Of a stretch of 64,000 bases of DNA, positions 16,479-24,555 are shown one piece after another. This DNA comes from an uncultured Ilumatobacter sp. (GTDB taxonomy: Bacteria > Actinomycetota > Acidimicrobiia > Acidimicrobiales > Ilumatobacteraceae), in NCBI GenBank assembly GCA_937905835.1, contig CALCXK010000042.1, positions 12,850 to 76,849 on the forward strand, read 5' to 3'. The notes under the pieces are model-generated. The model was not told the origin of the DNA, did not search any database, and saw nothing but the letters and a program-made list of their open reading frames with translations. The position numbers and the translations under genes are program-made. Numbering within the stretch: position 1 is the first letter of the stretch; every line of letters begins with the position of its first letter.

Positions 16479-17016
16479 CTTCGGCGGCGATCTCGTCGGG
16501 GTCGAACTCGTCTCCCAATTCGACGAGCCGGCGGCTGGCACCTTCGGCGAGGCCGACGAGTGCGTGGGCCAACGTCTTGCGGTGCGACTCGTCGATGTCG
16601 ACGGCGATCAACGGTGCAATGGCCTGTGCCGAGTCAGCGGTGATCTGACGAACCGCTTCATTGAATTCGTCGTCGCGGCGAGAGCCAGAGCCGAAGAGCA
16701 GACGGAAGCCGTCGTGGTCGTCGGCAACCCAGCGGAAGTAGGCCCGGAAGCCGAGTTCGGTCGTACTTTTGCCGTCGGTTGCTTCGGCGGTCGCTTTGGC
16801 GATGTTGTTCCGCAGCCGGTTGCCGACCTCAGCGATCAACGCTTGATACAGATCACGCTTGGAATCGAAGTGCTGATACAGCACCGGCTTCGTCACGCCG
16901 GCGGCATCGGCGACGTCGTTCATCGACGCACCGTGGAACCCGGCATTGGCAAAGACCTCGAGAGCAACGTCGAGGATCTGCTCGCGACGGGCAGGGGCAG
17001 AAAGGCGTTGGGACAT
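16432..17016 (-). CDS. TetR-family transcriptional regulator
   Basis: A 194-residue one-component repressor. The N-terminal helix-turn-helix covers about residues 8-55: REQILDVALEVFANAGFHG, then SMNDVADAAGVTKPVLYQHF with SKRDLYQAL. The C-terminal ligand domain is helical and not diagnostic. The ATG at 17016 is chosen; a GTG four codons upstream lies inside the operator-like palindrome at 17022-17035. That palindrome strongly suggests autoregulation. The small membrane protein gene 17063-17362 is transcribed in the same direction just upstream. Similar regulators often control fatty acid genes, and a crotonase gene starts at 17430, but this link is inference. Confidence 0.92.
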   Translation of the reverse strand: MSQRLSAPARREQILDVALEVFANAGFHGASMNDVADAAGVTKPVLYQHFDSKRDLYQALIAEVGNRLRNNIAKATAEATDGKSTTELGFRAYFRWVADDHDGFRLLFGSGSRRDDEFNEAVRQITADSAQAIAPLIAVDIDESHRKTLAHALVGLAEGASRRLVELGDEFDPDEIAAEVSALAWAGLRAVSPK

Positions 17017-17021
17017 GGGAG

Positions 17022-17035
17022 TTACCACATGGTAA
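17022..17035. promoter_or_regulatory. palindromic operator candidate for the TetR regulator
   Basis: TTACCA-CA-TGGTAA, a perfect 6-base inverted repeat with a 2-base centre, lies 5 bases before the regulator's ATG. On the minus strand it contains a TACCAT -10-like hexamer, so binding would block transcription. Confidence 0.6.
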
Positions 17036-17062
17036 TCGGCAAGAAGGGCTCAGTGAAAGAGT

Positions 17063-17362
17063 TCAGAGACCGCGTTCGCGGTCGTCGCGGTCAGCAGCTT
17101 TCACGGCGTAGCCGAGAATGATCGATGGTGCGAGCAGAACGCAGCCGATCACCAGCGAGATGATCACCAGCGTTGCCATCACCGAGGTAAACCCGAAGGC
17201 GAACGCCATAAAGAACAGTGCCATAGCCAGGGCGACGAACAGATAGCCGACGCGGTTGGCGATCAAGGTCCACTTTGCGATCTTGGCGCGCTTGATGCGG
17301 ACAGGATCAGTTGACGGGTCAATCGACGCGGCCGCTTGGGATTCAGGTTCAGTATTCGACAT
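17063..17362 (-). CDS. small conserved two-helix membrane protein
   Basis: A 99-residue protein with a polar N-terminus (about 35 residues) and two hydrophobic segments, VGYLFVALAMALFFMAFAF and VMATLVIISLVIGCVLLAP, followed by a short charged tail (ADRDDRERGL). Small membrane proteins of this shape are common in Actinobacteria and carry no known function. GGTGGGA precedes the ATG at a usable distance. It lies 47 bases upstream of the TetR gene on the same strand. Confidence 0.75.
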   Translation of the reverse strand: MSNTEPESQAAASIDPSTDPVRIKRAKIAKWTLIANRVGYLFVALAMALFFMAFAFGFTSVMATLVIISLVIGCVLLAPSIILGYAVKAADRDDRERGL

Positions 17363-17429
17363 ACAGTCCCACCATGCTACGAGTCGGCCGATACCAATTC
17401 ATTCCGACGCCTCCGAATCGGGCGCAGCG

Positions 17430-18170
17430 ATGACCGTACACATGGAGCGTGACGGTCGAGTCACGATCATCACGCTCGACCGGCCCGAACGGCGCAATGC
17501 CATCGATCATCCAACATTGCTTGAACTCCTCGCTATACAGACAGAGATCGCGGCGCGCGCTCCAAGTGAAACGCGAGCAGTGATCCTGACCGGGACAGCG
17601 CCGGCCTTCAGCGCGGGTGCCGACCTGAACGGCGTCGAAGAGGGCCAGTTCACCACGGACCTGCAAGCCGTGCTTCGAGGATTCGGTGCGCTCCCAGTGC
17701 CGGTGATCGCAGCGATCGACGGCCCGGCACTCGGTGCTGGCACGCAGTTGGTGATTGCTGCCGATCTCCGTATCGCCACGCCTTCGAGCCAACTCGGCAT
17801 CCCGGCGGCGCGGCTCGGGATCTCGATTGATCACTGGACGATCCGACGTCTTGCGCAGGAGTTCTCGCCGTCGGTTGCACGAGCGATGCTCGTTGGCACC
17901 GAGAACTACGCAGCCGAGCGGTTGCACACGCTCGGAGGCATCCATCGCCTCGGCGACTTGTCCGACGCCAAGGAATGGGCGCAACGTCTCGCGCTGTTTG
18001 CACCCCTGACGGTTGTCGCCCACAAGCTCGGGTTGGAAACTCTCCGCGTTGAGCCAGACGAGGTGGCTGCGTTCGAAGTAGCCCGTCAAACAGCGTGGGC
18101 CAGCACAGATGCCGAGGAGGGCCGTGCGGCCTTCCTGGAAAAGCGTTCCGCCGACTTCACGGCCAGCTAA
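17430..18170 (+). CDS. enoyl-CoA hydratase/isomerase (crotonase) family protein
   Basis: A 246-residue crotonase-fold protein binding acyl-CoA. The oxyanion-hole segments are FSAGADLNGVE (about residues 65-75) and AIDGPALGAGTQL. In enoyl-CoA hydratases the segment after the second one carries the catalytic Glu144 in a PE-x-x-LG motif; here it reads LGIPAARLGISIDHWTIRRL, with Ala in place of that Glu, so hydration by the classical mechanism is unlikely. It may be an isomerase, thioesterase or other crotonase-type enzyme. The start at 17430 (MTVHMERDG) fits the family's N-terminus; upstream codons in frame overlap the divergent membrane protein gene. Confidence 0.85.
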   Translation: MTVHMERDGRVTIITLDRPERRNAIDHPTLLELLAIQTEIAARAPSETRAVILTGTAPAFSAGADLNGVEEGQFTTDLQAVLRGFGALPVPVIAAIDGPALGAGTQLVIAADLRIATPSSQLGIPAARLGISIDHWTIRRLAQEFSPSVARAMLVGTENYAAERLHTLGGIHRLGDLSDAKEWAQRLALFAPLTVVAHKLGLETLRVEPDEVAAFEVARQTAWASTDAEEGRAAFLEKRSADFTAS

Positions 18171-18285
18171 CTCTTGACGTACCGATCCGTCGCGGAGTCA
18201 CCGTGAATCTGTCATTCTCAAATCGCTGCGTTCTTGGGTTGAAAAGCGACAGTCCGACAGCCCCCATTAGCGTGGGAGCGAGCCC

Positions 18286-18978
18286 ATGATGTCGCCGGCA
18301 CCTTCTCCTTCTTCGGCACTGGTCGACGTGCCGGTCGTCGCACTCAACGACGTCGTTGCAGTCCTGGGTCAGTTTCCTGCACTCGCCGGCGCGTCCTTGA
18401 CGGTCGAACGTGGTGAGATTGTGCTGCTGCGTGGCCCGAACGGCGCCGGCAAGACAACACTGCTCCGACTGTGCGCTGGGTTGCTTCCGGTCGAACGCGG
18501 CACCGCCACCATCCTCGGATTCGACCTGTCGACGCAGCGCGAGCTGGTTCGCCCGCATGTTGGCCTGCTCGGCCACCAGAACGGCCTGTACCTCGACTTG
18601 AGTGTCCGCGAGAACGTCAACTTCTGGGGGCGGACGGTCGGGGCATCCATCGACGAGATCCACGCGGCGATGGCGAGAATGGGCGTGGCAGAACGGCTTG
18701 CCGACATACCGTGTCGCAAGCTGTCAGCGGGTCAGAAGCGCCGTACTTCCCTGGCCTGCCTCGTAGCTCGACGGGCCCAGGTCTGGCTGCTCGACGAACC
18801 CCACGCAGGCCTCGACGCAACTGGCCGTGACGAACTTGACGCCACGCTCGCCCAGGCCGCCGCATCGGGCGCCACGATCCTGATGGCGAGTCACGAGCTC
18901 GAGCGGGCAGGCAACTTGGCCACTCGTTCGGTCGAAGTGATCGCCGGCCAGGTCACAGCACTCGGAGGTAAGAAATGA
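18286..18978 (+). CDS. ccmA: haem exporter ATP-binding subunit CcmA
   Basis: A 230-residue ABC ATPase, the first gene of a System I cytochrome c maturation operon. Walker A is GPNGAGKTTL (about 50-59), the signature is LSAGQKRR, Walker B is VWLLDEPHAGLD, and the switch His is in MASHELERAG. With CcmB and CcmC it forms the complex that releases haem-loaded CcmE. GGGAG lies 8 bases before the first ATG (18286); a second ATG follows directly. The stop overlaps ccmB by 4 bases. Confidence 0.93.
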   Translation: MMSPAPSPSSALVDVPVVALNDVVAVLGQFPALAGASLTVERGEIVLLRGPNGAGKTTLLRLCAGLLPVERGTATILGFDLSTQRELVRPHVGLLGHQNGLYLDLSVRENVNFWGRTVGASIDEIHAAMARMGVAERLADIPCRKLSAGQKRRTSLACLVARRAQVWLLDEPHAGLDATGRDELDATLAQAAASGATILMASHELERAGNLATRSVEVIAGQVTALGGKK

Positions 18979-19754
18979 GTAGCTGGCGGGTCGCCCGCTT
19001 GATCGCGGCCAAAGATCTTCGAGTCGAGCGACGGAGCAAGATTGTCACCAACCAGGTGCTGCCGTTCGCAGGGATCACCATGGTCAGCTTTGCATTCGCG
19101 CTGGACAAGCAGAATGTGCTCGACACCGTTGCGCCTGGTCTGGTCTGGCTAGCAACGACGTTCAGCCTGCTGATCTTGGTGCAACGCTCGTTCTCGATCG
19201 AAACAGATGATGGTGCGCTCGACGCCATGCGCGTGGCCGGGATCGATGCGCGAGCGATTTTCCTCGGCAAGGCAATGGCGCTGGCGGTCCAACTTCTCGT
19301 GCTCGAAATATTGCTGCTGTTCGCTGCTGTCGTGTTGTACGGCGAATCGATTCAATCAAGCGGCGCAGTGCTGGCGTTTTTCGACACTCCGATCACGGTC
19401 GGTGGCGTGGAAGTGCTGCTCAGTGGAGAGTCGACCGGAGCGCAGAGCCCAGTACTTGCCGGTGTGCTCCTCGTCACGACTCTGATCTGTGCGACGTGCG
19501 GGCTCGCTGCGGTGGGTACCCTGTACGGAGGCCTTGCCGCAGGGTTCAAGGGCAGCGAAACACTTCTTCCGCTGCTCGCGCTTCCTGCGGTGGCGCCGGT
19601 CCTGATCGGAGCAACCAAAGCGGTCGAATCAGCGGTCGGTACCGCAGGTGCAGTGGTATCAGAAGGTTGGCAATGGGTCGGCCTGCTGGCGGTGTTCGCT
19701 GTCGCATTCGGTATCGGCGGAGCGCTGGCGTTCGGCCCCCTGATCGACGAATAG
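18975..19754 (+). CDS. ccmB: haem exporter membrane subunit CcmB
   Basis: A 259-residue integral membrane protein with about six hydrophobic segments. The N-terminal AAKDLRVERRSK, then QVLPFAGITMVSFAFAL, and the central FSIETDDGALDAMRVAGID are typical of CcmB, the permease half of the CcmAB transporter. It overlaps ccmA by 4 bases and is followed after 40 bases by ccmC. Assignment rests on both sequence pattern and operon position. Confidence 0.9.
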   Translation: MSSWRVARLIAAKDLRVERRSKIVTNQVLPFAGITMVSFAFALDKQNVLDTVAPGLVWLATTFSLLILVQRSFSIETDDGALDAMRVAGIDARAIFLGKAMALAVQLLVLEILLLFAAVVLYGESIQSSGAVLAFFDTPITVGGVEVLLSGESTGAQSPVLAGVLLVTTLICATCGLAAVGTLYGGLAAGFKGSETLLPLLALPAVAPVLIGATKAVESAVGTAGAVVSEGWQWVGLLAVFAVAFGIGGALAFGPLIDE

Positions 19755-19794
19755 TCGGTCGACAACTCGAACGGCGAGCAATCGCCACACAGCC

Positions 19795-20625
19795 ATGACC
19801 CAGCGAACGAACGACGGGCAAGAGATGACCACGATTGATCCAGCGAGAAGCGAGCTGCAAACGAGTGAACCGCCGTCGCCGTGTCGCTCGACTGGCACTC
19901 GTGCGACGCGTGTTGTCGGCGTTGCCTGTCTCGTAGCGATGGGATGGCTCATCGCGTTCGGCCTGGGCTTCTCGCCGGCCGACCGTGACCAGAAGGAATC
20001 GGTTCGCATCCTCTACGTGCACGTCCCGACGATCTGGCTGGCCTACCTTGCCTTCGTTGTCACCGCTGTCTCGTCGGGTGCGTATTTGTTCACCAAGAAG
20101 CAGTCGCTGGGTTGGGACCGCGTTGCAGGTGCAAGTGCCGAAATTGGCGTGGCGTTCGTGGCAGTCACGCTTGCTGTCGGCTCGATGTGGGGTCGCCTCA
20201 CCTGGGGTGTCTTCTGGCAGTGGGATGCACGGCTCACCACCACTGCGCTGCTGTTTGTCACCTACATCGGCTATCTCGCCGTGCGACGGCTCGGCGGGAG
20301 TCACCAGCAGCGCGCCAAGCGCAGTGCCGTGCTCGGCATGATCGCTGTCATCGAAATTCCACTCGTTCACTTCAGCGTCAAGATGTGGCGGAGCCTCCAC
20401 CAAGAGGCCACGGTTGCCAATCTCGACGGCGATACGAAGATGGACGGAATCATGCTGTTCAGCCTGTTCGTCGGTGTCATGGCTTTCACCTTCCTCTATG
20501 CCTGGCTGATGCTGCACCGCACTCGCGCAATGGCGATGGAAGACATGCTCGAAGACCGCGGCCTCAACGACGCACTTGTTGCTCGTCGGGCCGAAGCAGT
20601 TGCCCAACAGAACGGAGCCCGCTGA
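19795..20625 (+). CDS. ccmC: haem-handling membrane protein CcmC
   Basis: A 276-residue, six-helix protein that attaches haem to CcmE on the outer side of the membrane. The tryptophan-rich haem motif is WGRLTWGVFWQWDARLT, and the two axial-ligand His positions are visible in ILYVHVPTIWLAY and IPLVHFSVKMWRSLH. It has about 40 extra residues at the N-terminus relative to short CcmC proteins, and a charged C-terminal tail. Start choice is open: ATG at 19795 or ATG at 19825, neither with a clear ribosome site. The last base of its stop codon is the first base of ccmD. Confidence 0.92.
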   Translation: MTQRTNDGQEMTTIDPARSELQTSEPPSPCRSTGTRATRVVGVACLVAMGWLIAFGLGFSPADRDQKESVRILYVHVPTIWLAYLAFVVTAVSSGAYLFTKKQSLGWDRVAGASAEIGVAFVAVTLAVGSMWGRLTWGVFWQWDARLTTTALLFVTYIGYLAVRRLGGSHQQRAKRSAVLGMIAVIEIPLVHFSVKMWRSLHQEATVANLDGDTKMDGIMLFSLFVGVMAFTFLYAWLMLHRTRAMAMEDMLEDRGLNDALVARRAEAVAQQNGAR

Positions 20626-20759
20626 TGGAAGACGCCGGATTCATCCTCGGGAGCTATTTCCTGACCTTCGCCACGGTCGGCCTGTTCGCGTGGCGGACGA
20701 TCCGGTCGGGGCGCAAGCTTGCCGATCAGATTCCCGACGAAGACAAGTACTGGCTGTAG
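20625..20759 (+). CDS. ccmD: small CcmD-like membrane protein
   Basis: A 44-residue protein with one hydrophobic helix, FILGSYFLTFATVGLFAW, followed by RTIRSGRKLADQIPDEDKYW. The single helix, positive tail and position directly after ccmC match CcmD, which stabilises CcmC-CcmE and the release of holo-CcmE. Its ATG overlaps the ccmC stop by one base (TGATG), a strong coupling signal. Sequence conservation in CcmD is low, so the call rests mainly on size, topology and position. Confidence 0.8.
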   Translation: MEDAGFILGSYFLTFATVGLFAWRTIRSGRKLADQIPDEDKYWL

Positions 20760-20826
20760 CAAACTTTCATGAACGCACCGCCGCTCGCTGTGGTTTCCAC
20801 TCCCCGAAATGAGATGCTCGCCTGAC

Positions 20827-21360
20827 ATGGCTGACCACGAGAAGCCCGAACAGCACCCGACGAGTCCGATGGAGGGCTCCGACATGGACCTGTCCCCCCG
20901 GACCAATGTGGACGGCACCGCCGTTGGCATCAAACGTCAACGCAACGTCCTACCGCTTATCGTGCTCGCGCTGGTCTTTGTTGCAGGTGGCGTGATCGTC
21001 ACACAGTTCCTCACTTCAGCCGTCGACTACTACTGCAACGTCGACGAAGTGGGCGTGCGTGACGGGTGCGACGGCGACCGTCGAATCCGTCTGCAGGGCA
21101 CTGTGGACCAGGGTTCGATCGAACTCGACAATGGCGTCACGGCGTTCACCATCTCGTTCAATGGTCAGCGCCTGCCGGTGCGCTACGAGGGCGAGCCGGG
21201 CGGCATCTTCAAAGAGTGCATCCCCGTTGTCGTTCACGGCGTGATCGAAGACGGCGCTCTTGTGGGCGACCGTGTCGAGGTGAAGCACTCCGACGAGTAC
21301 GTCTCCGTGAACGACGAACGCGTCGCCGACGCCCAGGACCTCGGATGCCCGACCGCGTAG
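20827..21360 (+). CDS. ccmE: haem chaperone CcmE
   Basis: A 177-residue membrane-anchored protein with an outer OB-fold domain that carries haem covalently to the lyase. A single helix (LPLIVLALVFVAGGVIV) follows about 40 cytoplasmic residues. The haem-binding motif HxxxY is present as HSDEY in VEVKHSDEYVSV, so it belongs to the His class rather than the Cys variant (CxxxY) found in some bacteria and archaea. The ATG at 20827 gives the expected topology. A long palindrome (21362-21390) follows the stop directly, before ccmF. Confidence 0.9.
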   Translation: MADHEKPEQHPTSPMEGSDMDLSPRTNVDGTAVGIKRQRNVLPLIVLALVFVAGGVIVTQFLTSAVDYYCNVDEVGVRDGCDGDRRIRLQGTVDQGSIELDNGVTAFTISFNGQRLPVRYEGEPGGIFKECIPVVVHGVIEDGALVGDRVEVKHSDEYVSVNDERVADAQDLGCPTA

Positions 21361-21361
21361 C

Positions 21362-21390
21362 GGTCGCACTGTGCCAGGCACAGTGCGACC
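21362..21390. repeat. GGTCRCACTGTGC palindromic element, copy A
   Basis: Perfect 14-base arms GGTCGCACTGTGCC / GGCACAGTGCGACC around a single A, beginning 1 base after the ccmE stop. As RNA it would form a hairpin with a short loop. Copy B is at 44377-44411, where the variable fifth base pair is A-T instead of G-C. Confidence 0.75.
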
Positions 21391-21397
21391 AGGCGTC

Positions 21398-23419
21398 ATG
21401 ATTGCGGCGTCCCTCAACTCGGCCCTCGGCCGCGCCGGGCTGATGCTGATGCTCGGTGCGTCGGTCTTCGGTGTGCTCGCTGTGCTGTACGGCGTCCGCA
21501 AGGGCGACACGAAGCTGCTCCGCCAGAGTCCGCGCTATGCGTGGCTCGCACTTGCCGGCATTGTCTTGTCGGTGGTGATGATGCAGCGGGCACTCATCAC
21601 CCGCGACTTCTCGATGGCCTACATCCAGCAGGTCGGTTCCCCCGACACGCCGGCGCTCTACAACGTGGCTGCGATGTGGTCGGCGCTCGAAGGCTCGATT
21701 CTGCTCTGGGCACTCGTGCTTGCTGGCTTCACCGCTGCCGTCGCTTGGCGATTCCGCAAGCGCACCGACGATGTTCTCGTTGGCTGGGCGCTGATCGTGA
21801 TGTTCGTGATCACCGCGTTCTTTGCACTGCTGAGTTTCGGCCCAGCGGATCCGTTTGGGAACGGTGTTGCAGGGTTCGATCCGTCGCAGGCACGCGGTCC
21901 CAACCCGCTGCTGCAGAACCACATCCTGGTGTTGTTCCACCCGCCGATCTTGTACCTCGGATTCGTCGGTTTCACCGTGCCGTTCGCCTTCGCGATCGCT
22001 GCCTTGGTCACTGGTCGGCTCGGCGAAGGCTGGCTACTCGAAACCCGTCGCTGGGCGCTGTTTTCGTGGGCATTCCTCACGATCGGGATTCTGCTCGGTG
22101 GCTGGTGGAGTTACGAAGTCCTCGGCTGGGGTGGTGTGTGGGCGTGGGATCCCGTCGAGAATGCTTCGCTGCTGCCCTGGTTGACCGGCACTGCCTATAT
22201 CCATTCGGTTCTGGTGCAGGAACGCCGTGGCATGTTGCGCGTCTGGAACCTCAGCTTGTTGGTGGCGACGTTCGCGCTGACGATCCTCGGCACGTTCCTG
22301 ACGCGATCGGGCGTGATTGAGTCGGTGCACGCATTCGGCGACGGACCGGTCGGCGCCTGGTTCCTGGCCTTCTTCGGCCTGATTGTGGCGGTATCGCTGG
22401 GGCTCATCGCATGGCGAGGCGACCGACTCCGCTCGCCCGGATCGATCGATTCACCGCTGTCGCGCGAGGGCGCCTTCCTCGCCAACAACGTGTTGTTCAC
22501 GGTCTTCGCGTTCGTCGTGCTGCTTGGCACGCTGTTCCCGCTGCTCGTCGAGGTCCTTGACGACCGTCGAACCATCGTCGGCGCGCCCTACTTCGACCGG
22601 CTGAGCATGCCGATCGGACTCATGCTGCTGTTCCTGATGGCGATCGCTCCGGTGCTGCCGTGGCGCAAGGCTTCGACAGAATTGCTGCGTGACCGATTGT
22701 TCTGGCCCGCGTGGGCTGGCGCTGGCGCGCTGGTCGTGTCGGTGGCCGTCGGCGCGACCGGATGGGCGCCGCTCGTCGCCTTTGCCCTTGGTGGCTTTGC
22801 CAGTGGCGCAGCAGTTCGTCAGATCGCACTCGCGAGTCGGCGACAGGGTTGGCGCGGTTTCGTGGGACGCGCGAACGGTGGCATGGTTGTCCACATCGGC
22901 GTCATCATGATCGCCGTGGCGCTCGCATCGTCGAACAGCTTCACGCACGCGACGCGGCTCCAGCTCGAGCAGAACGTCGTGCAGGAGTGGGCCGGCCACA
23001 CCTTCGAACTCACCTCGCTGACGGAAAACACCAGCCAGGCGGGCCAGAGCGCACTCGAGGCGCGGGTCGTTCTCGACGGGGGCAAGACAATCGTCCCGGC
23101 GATCACGACGTATCTCAACATTGGTTTCGACGTGCCGACGCCTGGGGTGAGGACCGGCCTCACCAACGACGTGTACCTGACCCTCGAGCAGGGTTCGCAG
23201 CCCGGCGATACGTCGGTCTCCATCCAAGTCTTTGTCCGGCCGATGATCCTGTGGCTTTGGATCGGCGGCCTGGTCATGGCGATCGGCACACTGCTCGCTG
23301 CATTCCCCGGCAAGAAACGACGCCGCGCCACCGATCCGGTGTCGGCACCGATCGCCACTGGCAACGCCGATGTGCAGCGTCATGACGGCGAACCAGAACC
23401 CGTCGAGGCCAGCGCATGA
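21398..23419 (+). CDS. ccmF: cytochrome c haem lyase CcmF
   Basis: A 673-residue polytopic protein, about 14 hydrophobic segments, that attaches haem to the CxxCH motifs of apocytochromes. The WWD haem-binding motif is WGGVWAWDPVENASLLPWL, preceded by the helix with LLGGWWSYEVLGW. The large outer loop near the C-terminus (EWAGHTFELTSL to TSVSIQVFVRP) is typical of CcmF. The ATG at 21398 follows the palindromic element and fits the family's first helix (LGRAGLMLMLGASV). The end overlaps ccmG by 4 bases. Confidence 0.95.
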   Translation: MIAASLNSALGRAGLMLMLGASVFGVLAVLYGVRKGDTKLLRQSPRYAWLALAGIVLSVVMMQRALITRDFSMAYIQQVGSPDTPALYNVAAMWSALEGSILLWALVLAGFTAAVAWRFRKRTDDVLVGWALIVMFVITAFFALLSFGPADPFGNGVAGFDPSQARGPNPLLQNHILVLFHPPILYLGFVGFTVPFAFAIAALVTGRLGEGWLLETRRWALFSWAFLTIGILLGGWWSYEVLGWGGVWAWDPVENASLLPWLTGTAYIHSVLVQERRGMLRVWNLSLLVATFALTILGTFLTRSGVIESVHAFGDGPVGAWFLAFFGLIVAVSLGLIAWRGDRLRSPGSIDSPLSREGAFLANNVLFTVFAFVVLLGTLFPLLVEVLDDRRTIVGAPYFDRLSMPIGLMLLFLMAIAPVLPWRKASTELLRDRLFWPAWAGAGALVVSVAVGATGWAPLVAFALGGFASGAAVRQIALASRRQGWRGFVGRANGGMVVHIGVIMIAVALASSNSFTHATRLQLEQNVVQEWAGHTFELTSLTENTSQAGQSALEARVVLDGGKTIVPAITTYLNIGFDVPTPGVRTGLTNDVYLTLEQGSQPGDTSVSIQVFVRPMILWLWIGGLVMAIGTLLAAFPGKKRRRATDPVSAPIATGNADVQRHDGEPEPVEASA

Positions 23420-24006
23420 CGGAGGTCAGCGACGATCTGATCGATGTGGGAGAGCAGCGTCGGAACCGAGTCGCGCCGTGGATTGCGATGGCTATTGCCA
23501 TTTCGATGATCGCTCTTTTCGTCGTTCTGATTGGTGCTGACCCCGGGGGCGGAAAGGACGCCCAGTCGCCGCTGCTCGGTCGGCCAGCACCGGAGGCAAC
23601 TGGCACCTTGATGGATGGCGGCAACTTTGATCTGTCGCAGCGCAAGGGCAGTTGGGTCCTCCTCAACTTCTTTCGAGCCGACTGTGTTCCGTGCATCCAA
23701 GAGCACCCCGCCCTCGTCGACTTCAACGAGCAGCAGGCAGAGTTGGGAATTGACGGCGCCGAGTTCTACTCGATCGTCGTCGACGACAGCCGCGAGGATG
23801 TCGAAGAATTCTTTGCCGACAACGGCGGCGATTGGCCAGTCGTGCTCGATCACCAGTTGATCGACGTTGCCTTCGGCGTTGCCCTCGTACCCGAGACGTG
23901 GTTCATCGATCCGAGTGGCATCGTTCAGGCCCGGATCATCAGCCGGGTGTCAGCCGAACGACTGAACATCACGATGCAGCAGTTGCGCGAGGTCGATGCC
24001 GAATGA
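23416..24006 (+). CDS. ccmG: membrane-anchored thioredoxin-like protein CcmG/DsbE
   Basis: A 196-residue protein with one N-terminal helix (APWIAMAIAISMIALFVVLI) and an outer thioredoxin fold. The redox motif is C90-VP-C93 in RADCVPCIQEHP, and the cis-Pro loop is VALVPETWFIDPSG. It reduces the haem-binding cysteines of apocytochromes before ligation by CcmF and CcmH. It overlaps ccmF by 4 bases. An interspersed hairpin element lies between its stop and ccmH. Confidence 0.92.
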   Translation: MTEVSDDLIDVGEQRRNRVAPWIAMAIAISMIALFVVLIGADPGGGKDAQSPLLGRPAPEATGTLMDGGNFDLSQRKGSWVLLNFFRADCVPCIQEHPALVDFNEQQAELGIDGAEFYSIVVDDSREDVEEFFADNGGDWPVVLDHQLIDVAFGVALVPETWFIDPSGIVQARIISRVSAERLNITMQQLREVDAE

Positions 24007-24007
24007 T

Positions 24008-24037
24008 GTCCCATTTTGACCCGAGGGAAAGTGGACC
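24008..24037 (-). repeat. interspersed hairpin element, copy 2
   Basis: On the minus strand: GTCCACTTT, CCCTCGGGTCAAAA, TGGGACA. The core is identical to the copies at 5008-5037 and 41521-41553. It begins 1 base after the ccmG stop inside the ccm operon, so it is transcribed as antisense of the other copies relative to the genes. Confidence 0.65.
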
Positions 24038-24066
24038 GGCAAAGTGGACAGTGGAGCGCGGCTCGA

Positions 24067-24555
24067 ATGACTGACCTGAATCGGCGGATTAAGTCGTGGC
24101 CGAGTTGGGTCGTGTTGCTGATTGTCGTTGCGTCGGTGCTCGCAATTGGGTCGACCCGCAGCGCTGGCCCGCAAACGCAGGAAGAACGAATCGACGCAGT
24201 TGCTCGTCGGGTCGCTTGCCCGGTCTGTAACGGTGAGAGCGTTTTCGAGTCGCGCAACCGGGCCTCCCGGGCGATTCGCAACGAAATCACCGACCTCGTC
24301 CGATCGACCGCGGCCACTGACGACCAGATCATTGCGGGGCTCGAGAACACCTACGGCGCCGACGTGCTCCTCGTTCCGAAGGCGACCGGATTCGACGCAC
24401 TGATCTGGGTCTTGCCAGCCGTTGCCTTCGTGCTCGGTGTCGCTGGGCTGGCGTTCGCCTTCCGGCGATGGAAGTTGCAGGCCGACGCGAGTACCGACCC
24501 AACCAGCGCTGACCGCGACATCGTTGCGGCAGCGTTGCGCGATCGCGATAAATGA
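24067..24555 (+). CDS. ccmH: cytochrome c maturation protein CcmH (thiol reductase part)
   Basis: A 162-residue protein with an N-terminal helix (PSWVVLLIVVASVLAIG), an outer helical domain and a second C-terminal helix. The redox pair C51-PV-C54 lies in ARRVACPVCNGESVFES, the motif of the CcmH/CycL N-terminal domain, and RAIRNEITDLV follows as expected. It delivers reduced apocytochrome to CcmF. The ATG at 24067 is chosen because upstream codons overlap the hairpin element. It overlaps the following CcmI-like gene by 4 bases. Confidence 0.92.
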   Translation: MTDLNRRIKSWPSWVVLLIVVASVLAIGSTRSAGPQTQEERIDAVARRVACPVCNGESVFESRNRASRAIRNEITDLVRSTAATDDQIIAGLENTYGADVLLVPKATGFDALIWVLPAVAFVLGVAGLAFAFRRWKLQADASTDPTSADRDIVAAALRDRDK

